Assembly (NCBI GenBank): GCA_026706425.1
Contig: JAPOYW010000255.1
Coordinates: forward strand, 1 to 10,521
Source: Gammaproteobacteria bacterium
GTDB lineage: Bacteria > Pseudomonadota > Gammaproteobacteria > Pseudomonadales > Azotimanducaceae
DNA: 10,521 nt
Direction of reading: 5' to 3'
A model generated the notes under the pieces. The model was not told the origin of the DNA and searched no databases. It saw only the letters and a list, made by a program, of their open reading frames with translations. Position 1 is the first letter of the stretch; every line of letters begins with the position of its first letter. Of this stretch, positions 1-6,217 are shown piece after piece. Made by a program: the position numbers and the translations under genes.

Positions 1-9
1 GTTCCGGCT

Positions 10-65
10 GGTTGGCCAACCTTGGCCGGTCAGGTCTTTCACCTGTCGGGTCGCAACCGAAGGTT
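10..65. repeat. cluster of short palindromes in the left-edge non-coding region
   Basis: Three small inverted repeats lie in a row: a perfect 12-bp palindrome GGTTGGCCAACC at 10-21, CAGGT/ACCTG around a 5-base loop at 31-45, and AACC/GGTT around GAA at 55-65. No gene is supported in 1-131; open frames here only continue as antisense frames across the KamA-like gene. None of the hairpins is followed by a T run on either strand, so a classical intrinsic terminator is not shown. They could be a terminator of a gene off the left edge or a fragment of a dispersed intergenic repeat. Confidence 0.35.
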
Positions 66-92
66 TCCGTCATGTCATCGCATGCACTCCCC

Positions 93-118
93 CTTCGCCA
101 AGCTTCGCCTGGCGCAAG
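93..118. repeat. imperfect hairpin downstream of the KamA-like gene
   Basis: CTTCGCCA at 93-100 pairs with TGGCGCAAG at 110-118 through 8 base pairs and one bulged C, around a 9-base loop. The block also contains a direct repeat of TTCGCC. It begins 14 bases past the stop codon of the minus-strand KamA-like gene, so it may protect or end that mRNA. No U tract follows, so a Rho-independent terminator is not supported. A REP-like dispersed element is the other reading. Confidence 0.35.
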
Positions 119-131
119 ACAAGCCCGTCCC

Positions 132-1589
132 CTACGGACCGACGGCCGACTCGATCGTTCGTTCGCGCATCGATTCGAAGTCGTCCTCGAAGAAGAAGCG
201 CTCCTCCCCGAATGCCGGCTTCAACTGGTCGAGCCAGGTCGCCTCGGGGTCGAAGGCCGCGAAGAACGGCACGCCGACCCAATCGGGGTTGCGTCCCTGC
301 AGGAACCGCAGCACGAATACCTTCTGGCCCTGGACGTCCTGAACGCCGACGATCTCCACCTTGCCCGGTGCCGCGCTCATGCTGGGACCCCGCGCCGTTC
401 GGGCAAGGCCCGACACCTTCCGGATGGCCTCCGAGTAGATCCGCTGCGCCCGGGCAAGCGGCACCTCGAAATAGCGCTTCGCCCCGGTGTCCCGTTCCAC
501 GAACATGTAGTAGGGAACGATGCCTAGCCGCACCTCGTCCTCCCACATCCGCCGCCACACCGTCGGGTCGTCGTTGATGTGCTTGAGCAGGGGCGCCTGG
601 GCGCGGACAACCGCGCCGGTGTCGCGCAACCGTCGAATCGCCGTCCGCACGACGTCGGTCGACAGTTCCCGCCAGTGGTTGAAGTGCGCCATGATCGCCA
701 CGTGCCGCCCGGACGCCACCACCTGTTCTAGAAGACGCAACAGCTCGTCAGCGTCCGGGTCCGTCACGAACCGGTGCGGCCAGAAAGTCAGCGACTTCGT
801 CCCGATGCGGATGTTCCGGACATGGCTCATCTCGGGTGATTCGAGGATCGGCTGGATATATCGCGCCAACACCGATGCCTTCATGACCATCGGATCCCCG
901 CCGGTCATCAACAGGTCCGTCACCTCCGGGTGGGTGGCAAGATGGTGGTGCAGTCCGGTCATCTGCTTGGCGTAGATCTTCATGTCCTTGCCGACGAACT
1001 GCGCCCAGCGGAAACAGAAGGTGCAGTAGGCATGGCAAGTCTGGGCACGGCTGGGGAAAAACAGGACCGTTTCGCGGTACTTGTGCTGGATCCCTTCGAG
1101 GGTCCCGTTCTGATCGTCCTCCGGGATGTTGAGCTCCCGCTGGCCGGCCGGATGGGGATTGAGCCCTTCGCGAATCGACGCAACGAGCGGCGCGATCTGT
1201 TCGTCGGTCGCCCCTCGTTTGAGAAGATCCGCAATCCGATCGAAGTCGCCGGGATCGAGCATGCCGCGCTGCGGGAACGTCATCTGGTAGATCGGGTCGT
1301 CCGGCACCCGCGACCAGTCGATCAGGTCGATCACGTAGTCGTTGGTCCGGAACGGCAACACCTGGCTGACGACCCGCATCGCGAATCGTTCGTCTGCGGG
1401 CCGACCGGCCAGCTGTGGTATGCGGTCCAGGCGCCGCTCCGAAATGGCCCTGTACCGAGGCGTAGAGCCCTGTCCGTTGACATGCGCCGCCTGCCCACGG
1501 CCATTCGCCATGGGCCCATGTCGCGACGACGTGCCGGCATCACCGACGACTCGTCTCTGATCCACTACGTGGACGTCGATGGCGTCCAT
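132..1589 (-). CDS. KamA-family radical SAM protein (lysine 2,3-aminomutase-like, substrate uncertain)
   Basis: A 485-residue member of the KamA branch of radical SAM enzymes, which use a [4Fe-4S] cluster, S-adenosylmethionine and PLP to migrate an amino group from C2 to C3 of an amino acid. The CxxxCxxC cluster motif is at C185, C189 and C192, in the context CHAYCTFC. These are the only cysteines, so the C-terminal CxCxxC zinc site of clostridial lysine 2,3-aminomutase is absent. Other family landmarks are LLMTGGDPMV (residues about 226-235), IRIGTKS (260-266) and the PYYMF strand (359-363). By eye, K410 in SAAPGK aligns with the PLP-binding lysine, and R194 with the substrate-carboxylate arginine. 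The two aspartates that hold the lysine side chain appear replaced by R366 and S403, so lysine is unlikely to be the substrate. ATG at 1589 is chosen because GGGGGAG precedes it by 3-5 bases; a TTG at 1616 would add nine unsupported residues. The first 40 residues are low in family similarity. Confidence 0.87.
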   Translation of the reverse strand: MDAIDVHVVDQRRVVGDAGTSSRHGPMANGRGQAAHVNGQGSTPRYRAISERRLDRIPQLAGRPADERFAMRVVSQVLPFRTNDYVIDLIDWSRVPDDPIYQMTFPQRGMLDPGDFDRIADLLKRGATDEQIAPLVASIREGLNPHPAGQRELNIPEDDQNGTLEGIQHKYRETVLFFPSRAQTCHAYCTFCFRWAQFVGKDMKIYAKQMTGLHHHLATHPEVTDLLMTGGDPMVMKASVLARYIQPILESPEMSHVRNIRIGTKSLTFWPHRFVTDPDADELLRLLEQVVASGRHVAIMAHFNHWRELSTDVVRTAIRRLRDTGAVVRAQAPLLKHINDDPTVWRRMWEDEVRLGIVPYYMFVERDTGAKRYFEVPLARAQRIYSEAIRKVSGLARTARGPSMSAAPGKVEIVGVQDVQGQKVFVLRFLQGRNPDWVGVPFFAAFDPEATWLDQLKPAFGEERFFFEDDFESMRERTIESAVGP

Positions 1590-1669
1590 AGACTCCCCCA
1601 GTTTGTTCTTCCGCAAAGGCGCCCAACGTCGCGCCTACAACGCGAGACCCTCCCCGGGCAGTCCAGTGG

Positions 1670-1678
1670 AGCATAACA
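1670..1678 (-). promoter_or_regulatory. possible extended -10 promoter of the KamA-like gene
   Basis: Reading the minus strand, TGTTATGCT matches the extended -10 pattern TGnTATnnT (TATGCT, four of six bases of TATAAT). No convincing -35 box lies 16-18 bases upstream, which extended -10 promoters do not strictly need. It would give a leader of about 75 bases before the ATG at 1589. The gene could instead be read through from the tRNA promoter upstream on the same strand, since no terminator is visible between them. Confidence 0.35.
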
Positions 1679-1781
1679 GACGATTCGGGACAGGGCTGTG
1701 GCGTTGTGGCGACCCAACGCGGGTGGGCGCATCGAACCGCGACGCGTGCCGGCGCGACGGGAACGTCGACACGGTAGGAAT

Positions 1782-1857
1782 TGGCTCCGCCTGCTGGGCT
1801 CGAACCAGCGACCCGCTGATTAACAGTCAGCTGCTCTACCAACTGAGCTAAGGCGGA
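1782..1857 (-). tRNA. tRNA-Asn (anticodon GTT), CCA encoded
   Basis: A complete 76-base cloverleaf reads on the minus strand. The acceptor stem is TCCGCCT/AGGCGGA with discriminator G and an encoded CCA. The D arm is GCTC-AGTTGGTA-GAGC, the anticodon stem GCTGA/TCAGC closes the loop CTGTTAA with anticodon GTT, the variable loop is GGGTC, and the T arm is GCTGG-TTCGAGC-CCAGC. All stems are perfectly paired. Anticodon GTT decodes AAC and AAU, so this is asparagine. It stands alone, with its own likely promoter upstream and no integrase nearby. Confidence 0.98.
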
Positions 1858-1861
1858 AAGG

Positions 1862-1878
1862 TCCCCATGCCATGGGGA
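1862..1878 (-). other. hairpin in the tRNA-Asn 5' leader
   Basis: A perfect inverted repeat TCCCCAT-GGC-ATGGGGA (7-bp stem, 3-base loop, minus-strand reading) ends four bases before the mature tRNA 5' end at 1857. It lies just downstream of the predicted -10 box, so nearly the whole pre-tRNA leader would fold into this hairpin. It could affect RNase P processing or leader stability; that role is inferred. Confidence 0.5.
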
Positions 1879-1885
1879 GCGCGCT

Positions 1886-1913
1886 AGTGTACCTGCTTGC
1901 GGGCGCACGGCAA
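1886..1913 (-). promoter_or_regulatory. sigma-70-like promoter of tRNA-Asn
   Basis: On the minus strand, TTGCCG (1913-1908, four of six matches to TTGACA) and TACACT (1891-1886, four of six to TATAAT) are separated by 16 bases. The bases after the -10 box are AGCGCGC, a GC-rich discriminator as found at stable-RNA promoters under stringent control. Predicted initiation near 1879 would give a leader of about 20 bases before the tRNA. Spacing, position and discriminator all fit, but the call is by eye. Confidence 0.5.
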
Positions 1914-1964
1914 GCGCAAATAGCCTGTCGGTAACGACCCCGACGCTCCGGTCCGGCCCAGGCG

Positions 1965-2324
1965 CTACCCTGCCTGCCCAGCCGACTGGGCCAGTGCCAT
2001 CATGGCCTGCCGGTCGGTCTCGCTGTCCTTGCGAATGCGTTCCGCGATGTCGAGCATGGCCTGTCGATCGCTGGCGGCGTCCCGACGGTCGTTGGCGGCG
2101 TCCCGGCGGTCGTTCGCGGCGTCGGTGCGGAACCCTTCGGCCAAGTCGAACATCGCCTGCCGGTCGGCGGCACTTTCGGCACGCAATGCGCGCATATCCT
2201 CGCGCATGTGATCCTCGGCGCGTTGTATGGCTGCGGTGAGCTCGCGCCGCAATGCGTCGATCTTGTCCGTTACGCCAGCGGCTTCCAGCGTGGCGGCTCG
2301 TGCGGCCTTGGTGATGAAGGGCAT
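1965..2324 (-). CDS. small repetitive coiled-coil protein, function unknown
   Basis: A 119-residue, highly charged, Ala/Arg/Asp-rich protein without signal peptide, membrane segment or cysteine. It is predicted by eye to be almost entirely helical. From about residue 53 it consists of repeats: DRQAM followed by an LAE/IAE helix turn at about 54-64 and 87-97, a final DRQAM at 104-108, and two tandem copies of the heptad ANDRRDA at about 70-83 in between. The start is ATG at 2324, preceded by AGGGAA seven bases away; an open frame extends to 2516 but lacks a ribosome site and reads as low-complexity translation of non-coding DNA. I do not recognise a named family. It could be a structural or scaffold coiled coil; no function is assigned. 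It lies 217 bp beyond the end of the deacylase gene on the same strand. Confidence 0.7.
   Translation of the reverse strand: MPFITKAARAATLEAAGVTDKIDALRRELTAAIQRAEDHMREDMRALRAESAADRQAMFDLAEGFRTDAANDRRDAANDRRDAASDRQAMLDIAERIRKDSETDRQAMMALAQSAGQAG
2074..2130. repeat. 21-bp tandem repeat inside the coiled-coil gene
   Basis: Two full units (2074-2094 and 2095-2115) that begin GCGGCGTCCCG and differ at only two positions are followed by a partial third unit (2116-2130). The period of 21 bases keeps the reading frame and encodes the tandem ANDRRDA heptad. This is the pattern left by recent slippage or recombination, and copy number may vary between strains. Confidence 0.8.
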
Positions 2325-2331
2325 TACTGCG

Positions 2332-2337
2332 TTCCCT
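2332..2337 (-). promoter_or_regulatory. ribosome binding site deciding the coiled-coil start
   Basis: AGGGAA on the minus strand sits seven bases before the ATG at 2324. No comparable site precedes the upstream in-frame candidate starts, which is why the 119-residue form is preferred. Confidence 0.65.
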
Positions 2338-2434
2338 GATGTCCGATGCGTTCCGCAGAACGGCGGCGGCCGTTCGCGACCGCCATTTCTTGATCGCGTG
2401 GCCCCTACTCTACACGCTCGCCACAGGGGTGTAT

Positions 2435-2450
2435 GTGGGAAATCTCCCAC
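2435..2450. other. perfect 6-bp hairpin in the 2325-2541 gap
   Basis: GTGGGA and TCCCAC flank a 4-base AATC loop. The hairpin lies about 90 bases past the deacylase stop codon and about 110 bases before the coiled-coil start, both on the minus strand. No T run follows on either strand, so it is not a standard intrinsic terminator. It may be a processing or protein-binding site. Nothing else is recognised in this 217-bp gap. Confidence 0.3.
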
Positions 2451-2541
2451 TGTTGGATGTCTCAAACGCCACGCTGCATACGTGCACGATGGCGGCCGCC
2501 GTAGGGGACGGGCCAAGGAGCCCGCGCGGCGCTTGATGGTG

Positions 2542-4239
2542 CTAGCGCGACGCCCGCAGCAGTCGGCCCGGTGTCGCGCCGGTGGGTTCGTTGTCCCGGA
2601 GCAGCACTTCGCCGTTTACGACCGTCGCAAGGATGCCCTGTGCCGTCTGCTTGAAGCGCTTGGCCCCCGCAGGCAGGTCGTGGACGACTTCCGGCATGTT
2701 CGGCGCAATCGTGTCGGGATCGAATACGGCGACGTCGGCCGCCATCCCGAGGCGCAGCATGCCGCGGTCATGGAGCCCCCAACGGCGCGCCGGTTCCGCA
2801 GTGACCTGCCGCACGGCTTCCTCCAACGTAAGCGCCTGTCGCTCGCGAACCCACTGGCTGAACACGTTGGTCTGCAGCGAGCTGTCCATGATCTGCGAAA
2901 CGTGGGCGCCGGAATCGGAGAAGGTCACCACGGAATGGGGGTGCTTCATCATCGCGAGCACGTCCTCGTCGTTCTCGTTGTTGAGCGGCATCCGGAACAG
3001 GGTCTTCAAATCTTCTTCGACGGCGAGGTCGATCAGCAGTTCGGCAGGCGGGACGCCCCGTTCTTGGGCGAGTTGGGCGACGCTCGGATCGTGCCCGTCG
3101 GTGCCGCGCATCACGAAGAGCCAAGCCCAGTCCGGCGGATTCACGGTCATGCCCCGGGCCTTGTGCCGTTCGCTCGGGCGGCTCGCCACCTCGACCAGCT
3201 TCGCCTTCACGGCCGGATCCATAAGCCGCGCCTTCTGCTCGGCCAGGGGCAGCCGGCGAATGTCCCGCCACGTATCCCACGAGTCGAAGGGCAGGTGGGA
3301 TTCGAAGGTGTAGATGACGCAGATCGAGCGGGAATGGACCTGGGCGAACATGCGGCCACCGGCCTCGGCGACCTTGTCGAGCAGATCGAAGTAGCTGCGC
3401 CAGACTTCCGGTGCCCGCCGGGTGGCGAACATGCCCCAGGTCACCGGCACCCCCGACTCGATGGCCAATGCCTTGAGGCGTTGCTGGTAGTCGTGCATCC
3501 GCAAAGGATCCCGTCCGGTCGCTTCGGCGGCGATCTCGAACATCCCGAGACCGGTACGCCCCATGGCGTTGACGATCATCCGGACTTCATCCCAGGACGC
3601 CAGCCGGCTTGCCACGGGCTTGTGGTCGGAGGTCTGGTGGTTCGGGGAACGGGAGGTCGTGAAGCCCACCGCGCCCGCGCGTACCGCTTCCTGGACGATG
3701 CCCGCCATGCGCTCGACGTCGTCCTCGGTCGCCTGCTCCTCGAAGGCGCGCGGTCCCATGACGTAAGTGCGTAGGGCCGAGTGGCCGATGTAACCGGCGT
3801 AGTTGATGCCCTTCGGCAGGGCGTCGACCACGTCGAGGTATTCCGGGTAGGTCTCCCAACGCCACTCGATGCCGGCAAGCATGGCTTTCCGGGCAATGTC
3901 CTCCGCGCGCTCCAGGTTGCGGAATACGAGATCCGCCTCGGTTTCCCGGCACGGCGCCAGGGTGAAGCCGCAGTTGCCCATCACGACGCTCGTCACGCCG
4001 TGGTAGCACGAACAGGATCCGAGGCGATCCCAGAACACCTGCGCATCCATGTGCGTATGGCCGTCGACGAACCCGGGTGCGACGACGTGGCCTTCCGCGT
4101 CGATCCGGTTGGCGGCCCTGCCCGGATTCTTGCCGATGAAGGCGATTCGTCCGTCCGCGATGCCCAGGTCGGCACGGTAGCCGGGCGATCCCGACCCGTC
4201 GACGACGGTTCCGTTTTCGATCACCAGGTCGTATGTCAT
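2542..4239 (-). CDS. N-acyl-D-amino-acid deacylase family amidohydrolase
   Basis: A 565-residue amidohydrolase of the D-aminoacylase type, expected to hydrolyse N-acyl-D-amino acids (or a related amide) to the free amino acid and a carboxylate. No signal peptide is seen, so it is probably cytosolic. The N-terminal beta-sandwich opens MTYDLVIENGTVVDG. Metal-site features follow: HTH with H61 and H63 after APGFVDG, the family cysteine C90 in GNCGF, H153 in IGHSALR, H302 in QVHSRS, and the catalytic aspartate D442 in FSDSGAHV. The C-terminal sandwich runs from about LRLGMAADVAVFDP to ATVVNGEVLLRDN. Length exceeds the roughly 480 residues of classical D-aminoacylases but fits the longer DAQVFWD subgroup. 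ATG at 4239 is preferred because GGGGGGA lies seven bases upstream and the family begins here; an upstream in-frame ATG has no support. True substrate is unproven: the label covers enzymes acting on several amides. Confidence 0.93.
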   Translation of the reverse strand: MTYDLVIENGTVVDGSGSPGYRADLGIADGRIAFIGKNPGRAANRIDAEGHVVAPGFVDGHTHMDAQVFWDRLGSCSCYHGVTSVVMGNCGFTLAPCRETEADLVFRNLERAEDIARKAMLAGIEWRWETYPEYLDVVDALPKGINYAGYIGHSALRTYVMGPRAFEEQATEDDVERMAGIVQEAVRAGAVGFTTSRSPNHQTSDHKPVASRLASWDEVRMIVNAMGRTGLGMFEIAAEATGRDPLRMHDYQQRLKALAIESGVPVTWGMFATRRAPEVWRSYFDLLDKVAEAGGRMFAQVHSRSICVIYTFESHLPFDSWDTWRDIRRLPLAEQKARLMDPAVKAKLVEVASRPSERHKARGMTVNPPDWAWLFVMRGTDGHDPSVAQLAQERGVPPAELLIDLAVEEDLKTLFRMPLNNENDEDVLAMMKHPHSVVTFSDSGAHVSQIMDSSLQTNVFSQWVRERQALTLEEAVRQVTAEPARRWGLHDRGMLRLGMAADVAVFDPDTIAPNMPEVVHDLPAGAKRFKQTAQGILATVVNGEVLLRDNEPTGATPGRLLRASR

Positions 4240-4299
4240 GCGTGCGTCCCCCCGACCCAATACCATACACGAACCCTCGGCCGAACCGCCTGAGAAGAC

Positions 4300-5601
4300 G
4301 TGCAACGAGACTACCCCGAGATCGCCCTCCACGTACCGACGCTGCTCCTGCCCCGTCCGGAAATCCCACTCCCCGCCTGGTCGGTGATCGCCTGCGACCA
4401 GTACACCTCCCAACCCGAGTACTGGGAAGAGACGCGGCGCCTGGTGGGCGAGACGCCGTCGACGCTCGACCTCGTGCTTCCGGAGGCGCATCTGCGACAG
4501 GGCGACCAGGAGGAGACGATCGGTCGCATCAACCACCGCATGGCCCGTTTCCTGGCCGACGGCACGCTCATCGAACACCCGCCGGCGTTCATGCTGGTCG
4601 AACGCGATGTGGGTCGAAGCGCGCCGCGGCTGGGCCTGCTGGTGGCGCTGGACCTCGAACGCTTCGACTTTTCCGACGGCGCCCGCGAACTGATTCGCAG
4701 CACGGAGGGCACCGATCCGGCCCGGTTGCCGGCCCGAATGGCCGTTCGGCGCCATGCGCCCGTCGAGACTCCGCACATCCTGGTATTGATCGACGATCCG
4801 GATGGGACGGTCATCGAGCCGCTGCACCGTTGCGATCTGCCGCAGGCCTACGACTTCGAGCTGATCCAGGGAGGAGGCCGGGTGCGCGGTCGGTGGGTGA
4901 ACGAGGAGAAGCTGATAGGTACCACCGCGTCCCGCCTCGCGGCGCTGGTTCGCGGCGATCCGCCGATGCTCTATGCCATGGGCGACGGCAACCACTCGTT
5001 TGCCGCCGCGCGCGCCATCTGGGAGGAGTCGAAGGAGCGGGAACCTGCGGGACCCGACCATCCGGGACGATACGCGTTGGTCGAACTGGTCAACATTCAC
5101 GACGCGGCGCTGTGCTTCGAGCCGATTCACCGGCTGGTGGACGGGGTCGAACCGCAGGAGCTGTTGCAGGCGATGACCCGGCACTTCGCGGACCAAGGCG
5201 TCCGGCACCGGACCTACCCCGACGAGGGGATCTGGCGGCTGGTTTCCGCCGTAGAACCCGCGTCAAGAGCCCACCGTCTCCCGTACCGGACGGCGACCAC
5301 CTTCGGCGTAGTGGAGATCGAAACGCCGGCTCTCAAGCTCGAAACCGCCACCCTGCACGCCTTCCTGGACCCGTATCTCGAGAGACACGGCGCGGCGAGG
5401 GTCGACTACATCCACGGCGAAGCGGCGCTTGCCGATCTATGCCGGACCGAAGGACGAATCGGGTTCGTATTGCCCGCGATGGACAAGCACGACCTGTTCG
5501 CGAGCGTGGTCGAAGAAGGCGCAACGCCCCGCAAGACGTTCTCGCTCGGAGAAGCCCACGAGAAACGCTTCTACCTGGAGTGCCGCCGGATCCGGCCGTA
5601 G
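4300..5601 (+). CDS. DUF1015-family protein, function unknown
   Basis: A 433-residue soluble protein with the hallmarks of the DUF1015 family: ACDQYTSQPEYW at about 31-42, TEGTDPARLPARM at 135-147, ETPHILVLIDDP at 156-167, the signature MGDGNHSFAAARA at 227-239, and HGEAAL followed by the conserved C-terminal FVLPAMDKHDLF. It is full length for the family. There is no signal peptide or membrane segment, so it is likely cytosolic. The start is GTG at 4300; a stop codon lies in frame at 4291, and the family's conserved N-terminal strand begins within ten residues, but the preceding GAGAAG is only two bases away, so the exact start is uncertain. It diverges from the deacylase over 60 bp and stops nine bases before the converging lipoprotein gene. 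The biochemical role is not established; the GDGNHS motif suggests an enzyme active site. Confidence 0.9.
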   Translation: MQRDYPEIALHVPTLLLPRPEIPLPAWSVIACDQYTSQPEYWEETRRLVGETPSTLDLVLPEAHLRQGDQEETIGRINHRMARFLADGTLIEHPPAFMLVERDVGRSAPRLGLLVALDLERFDFSDGARELIRSTEGTDPARLPARMAVRRHAPVETPHILVLIDDPDGTVIEPLHRCDLPQAYDFELIQGGGRVRGRWVNEEKLIGTTASRLAALVRGDPPMLYAMGDGNHSFAAARAIWEESKEREPAGPDHPGRYALVELVNIHDAALCFEPIHRLVDGVEPQELLQAMTRHFADQGVRHRTYPDEGIWRLVSAVEPASRAHRLPYRTATTFGVVEIETPALKLETATLHAFLDPYLERHGAARVDYIHGEAALADLCRTEGRIGFVLPAMDKHDLFASVVEEGATPRKTFSLGEAHEKRFYLECRRIRP

Positions 5602-5610
5602 GCGGTCGGT

Positions 5611-6141
5611 TCAACGCCGGCGGTACACCCGTACCGAACGCACGTCCTGCCCGCCCGTCTCGATGTCGACGGTGACGCGAAGGCGCATGCCGTTGCGTTC
5701 CAGCGCGAAGGCTTCCCTACCCCGGACGTTGCCCCGAACGGAGCGGACAACGAGATCGCCCTCGTCCCAGCCGGAGCGCACTTTCCAAAGATCCCTTTCG
5801 CGTTCGCCCCAGGTGATGTCGCGGTACACGACGCCGTCGTAGCGGATGCCCATGGACTCGTCGTCCTGCTCGATCTCCAGCCGCGTGGCCGTCAGCACGG
5901 GGAAGTCCTGCACGGCGAAGGCGGCCGAGGCCGCCGCGTCCGACTGCCGGCCCCTGACCACGTCGCGGTCTTCGCGCCGTCGAATGGCATCCAGATCGGG
6001 CGGCGCATCGCTGGCCTCGCGGTCGAGCACCCAGTCGCCGGTCAGATCGAACCCGCGGGGGACGTTCGAATCCAGCGCGCTGCAGCCCGCCAGGAGAAAC
6101 ACGACGCCGAAAACGAGGAAGCGCCACGAACGATGCGGCAT
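5611..6141 (-). CDS. small outer-membrane-type lipoprotein, function unknown
   Basis: A 176-residue protein with a classic lipoprotein signal: MPHRSWRF with basic residues, a hydrophobic stretch LVFGVVFLL, and lipobox LAGC with the acylated cysteine at C20. Serine at +2, rather than aspartate, predicts Lol-dependent transfer to the outer membrane. The mature part opens FDLTGDWVLDREASD, resembling the 'L-G-W-LD-ASD' opening of several small proteobacterial lipoproteins, and continues as alternating strands such as LEIEQDDESMGIRYDG and RDITWGERERD, suggesting a lipocalin-like or beta-sandwich fold. That fold is inferred. ATG at 6141 has AAGGGG six bases upstream. It diverges from the amidohydrolase gene over 76 bp and converges on the DUF1015 gene. 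I do not recognise a specific family. Confidence 0.85.
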   Translation of the reverse strand: MPHRSWRFLVFGVVFLLAGCSALDSNVPRGFDLTGDWVLDREASDAPPDLDAIRRREDRDVVRGRQSDAAASAAFAVQDFPVLTATRLEIEQDDESMGIRYDGVVYRDITWGERERDLWKVRSGWDEGDLVVRSVRGNVRGREAFALERNGMRLRVTVDIETGGQDVRSVRVYRRR

Positions 6142-6206
6142 CGGTGACCCCTTGCGGAAATTGAAGCAAAATCGTAACCCGCACGCGCCCAGACAAAAAG
6201 CTCGCC

Positions 6207-6211
6207 AGGAG
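6207..6211 (+). promoter_or_regulatory. strong ribosome binding site of the amidohydrolase
   Basis: A perfect AGGAG core lies six bases before the ATG at 6218. It fixes the start: the same frame is open back to 5846, but that part is antisense to the lipoprotein and has no comparable site. Confidence 0.75.
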
Positions 6212-6217
6212 CACCAA

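Noticed and set aside
1590..1616. TTG start at 1616 for the KamA-like protein.
   Set aside because: No ribosome site precedes it, whereas a G-rich site precedes the ATG at 1589.
930..1676. Plus-strand open frame (248 codons) opposite the KamA-like gene.
   Set aside because: The radical SAM motif and other family blocks are on the minus strand; this frame is a shadow.
1782..1857. tRNA gene as an integration site for a mobile element.
   Set aside because: No integrase, no duplicated tRNA 3' end and no change in gene style are seen on either side.
1927..1944. GTCGG/CCGAC hairpin as a terminator of the 119-residue coiled-coil gene.
   Set aside because: The stem has only 5 bp, the loop has 8 bases, and no T run follows on the minus strand.
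2227..3774. Long plus-strand open frame (515 codons) opposite the deacylase.
   Set aside because: It is a stop-poor shadow of a GC-rich gene; its translation is Arg/Pro/Gly/His-rich and shows no domain, and the minus strand carries all deacylase motifs.
4240..5208. The deacylase frame stays open upstream on the minus strand across most of the DUF1015 gene, allowing an 888-residue reading.
   Set aside because: The extension is antisense to well-conserved DUF1015 motifs, has no family similarity, and a good ribosome site precedes the internal ATG at 4239 where the family normally begins.
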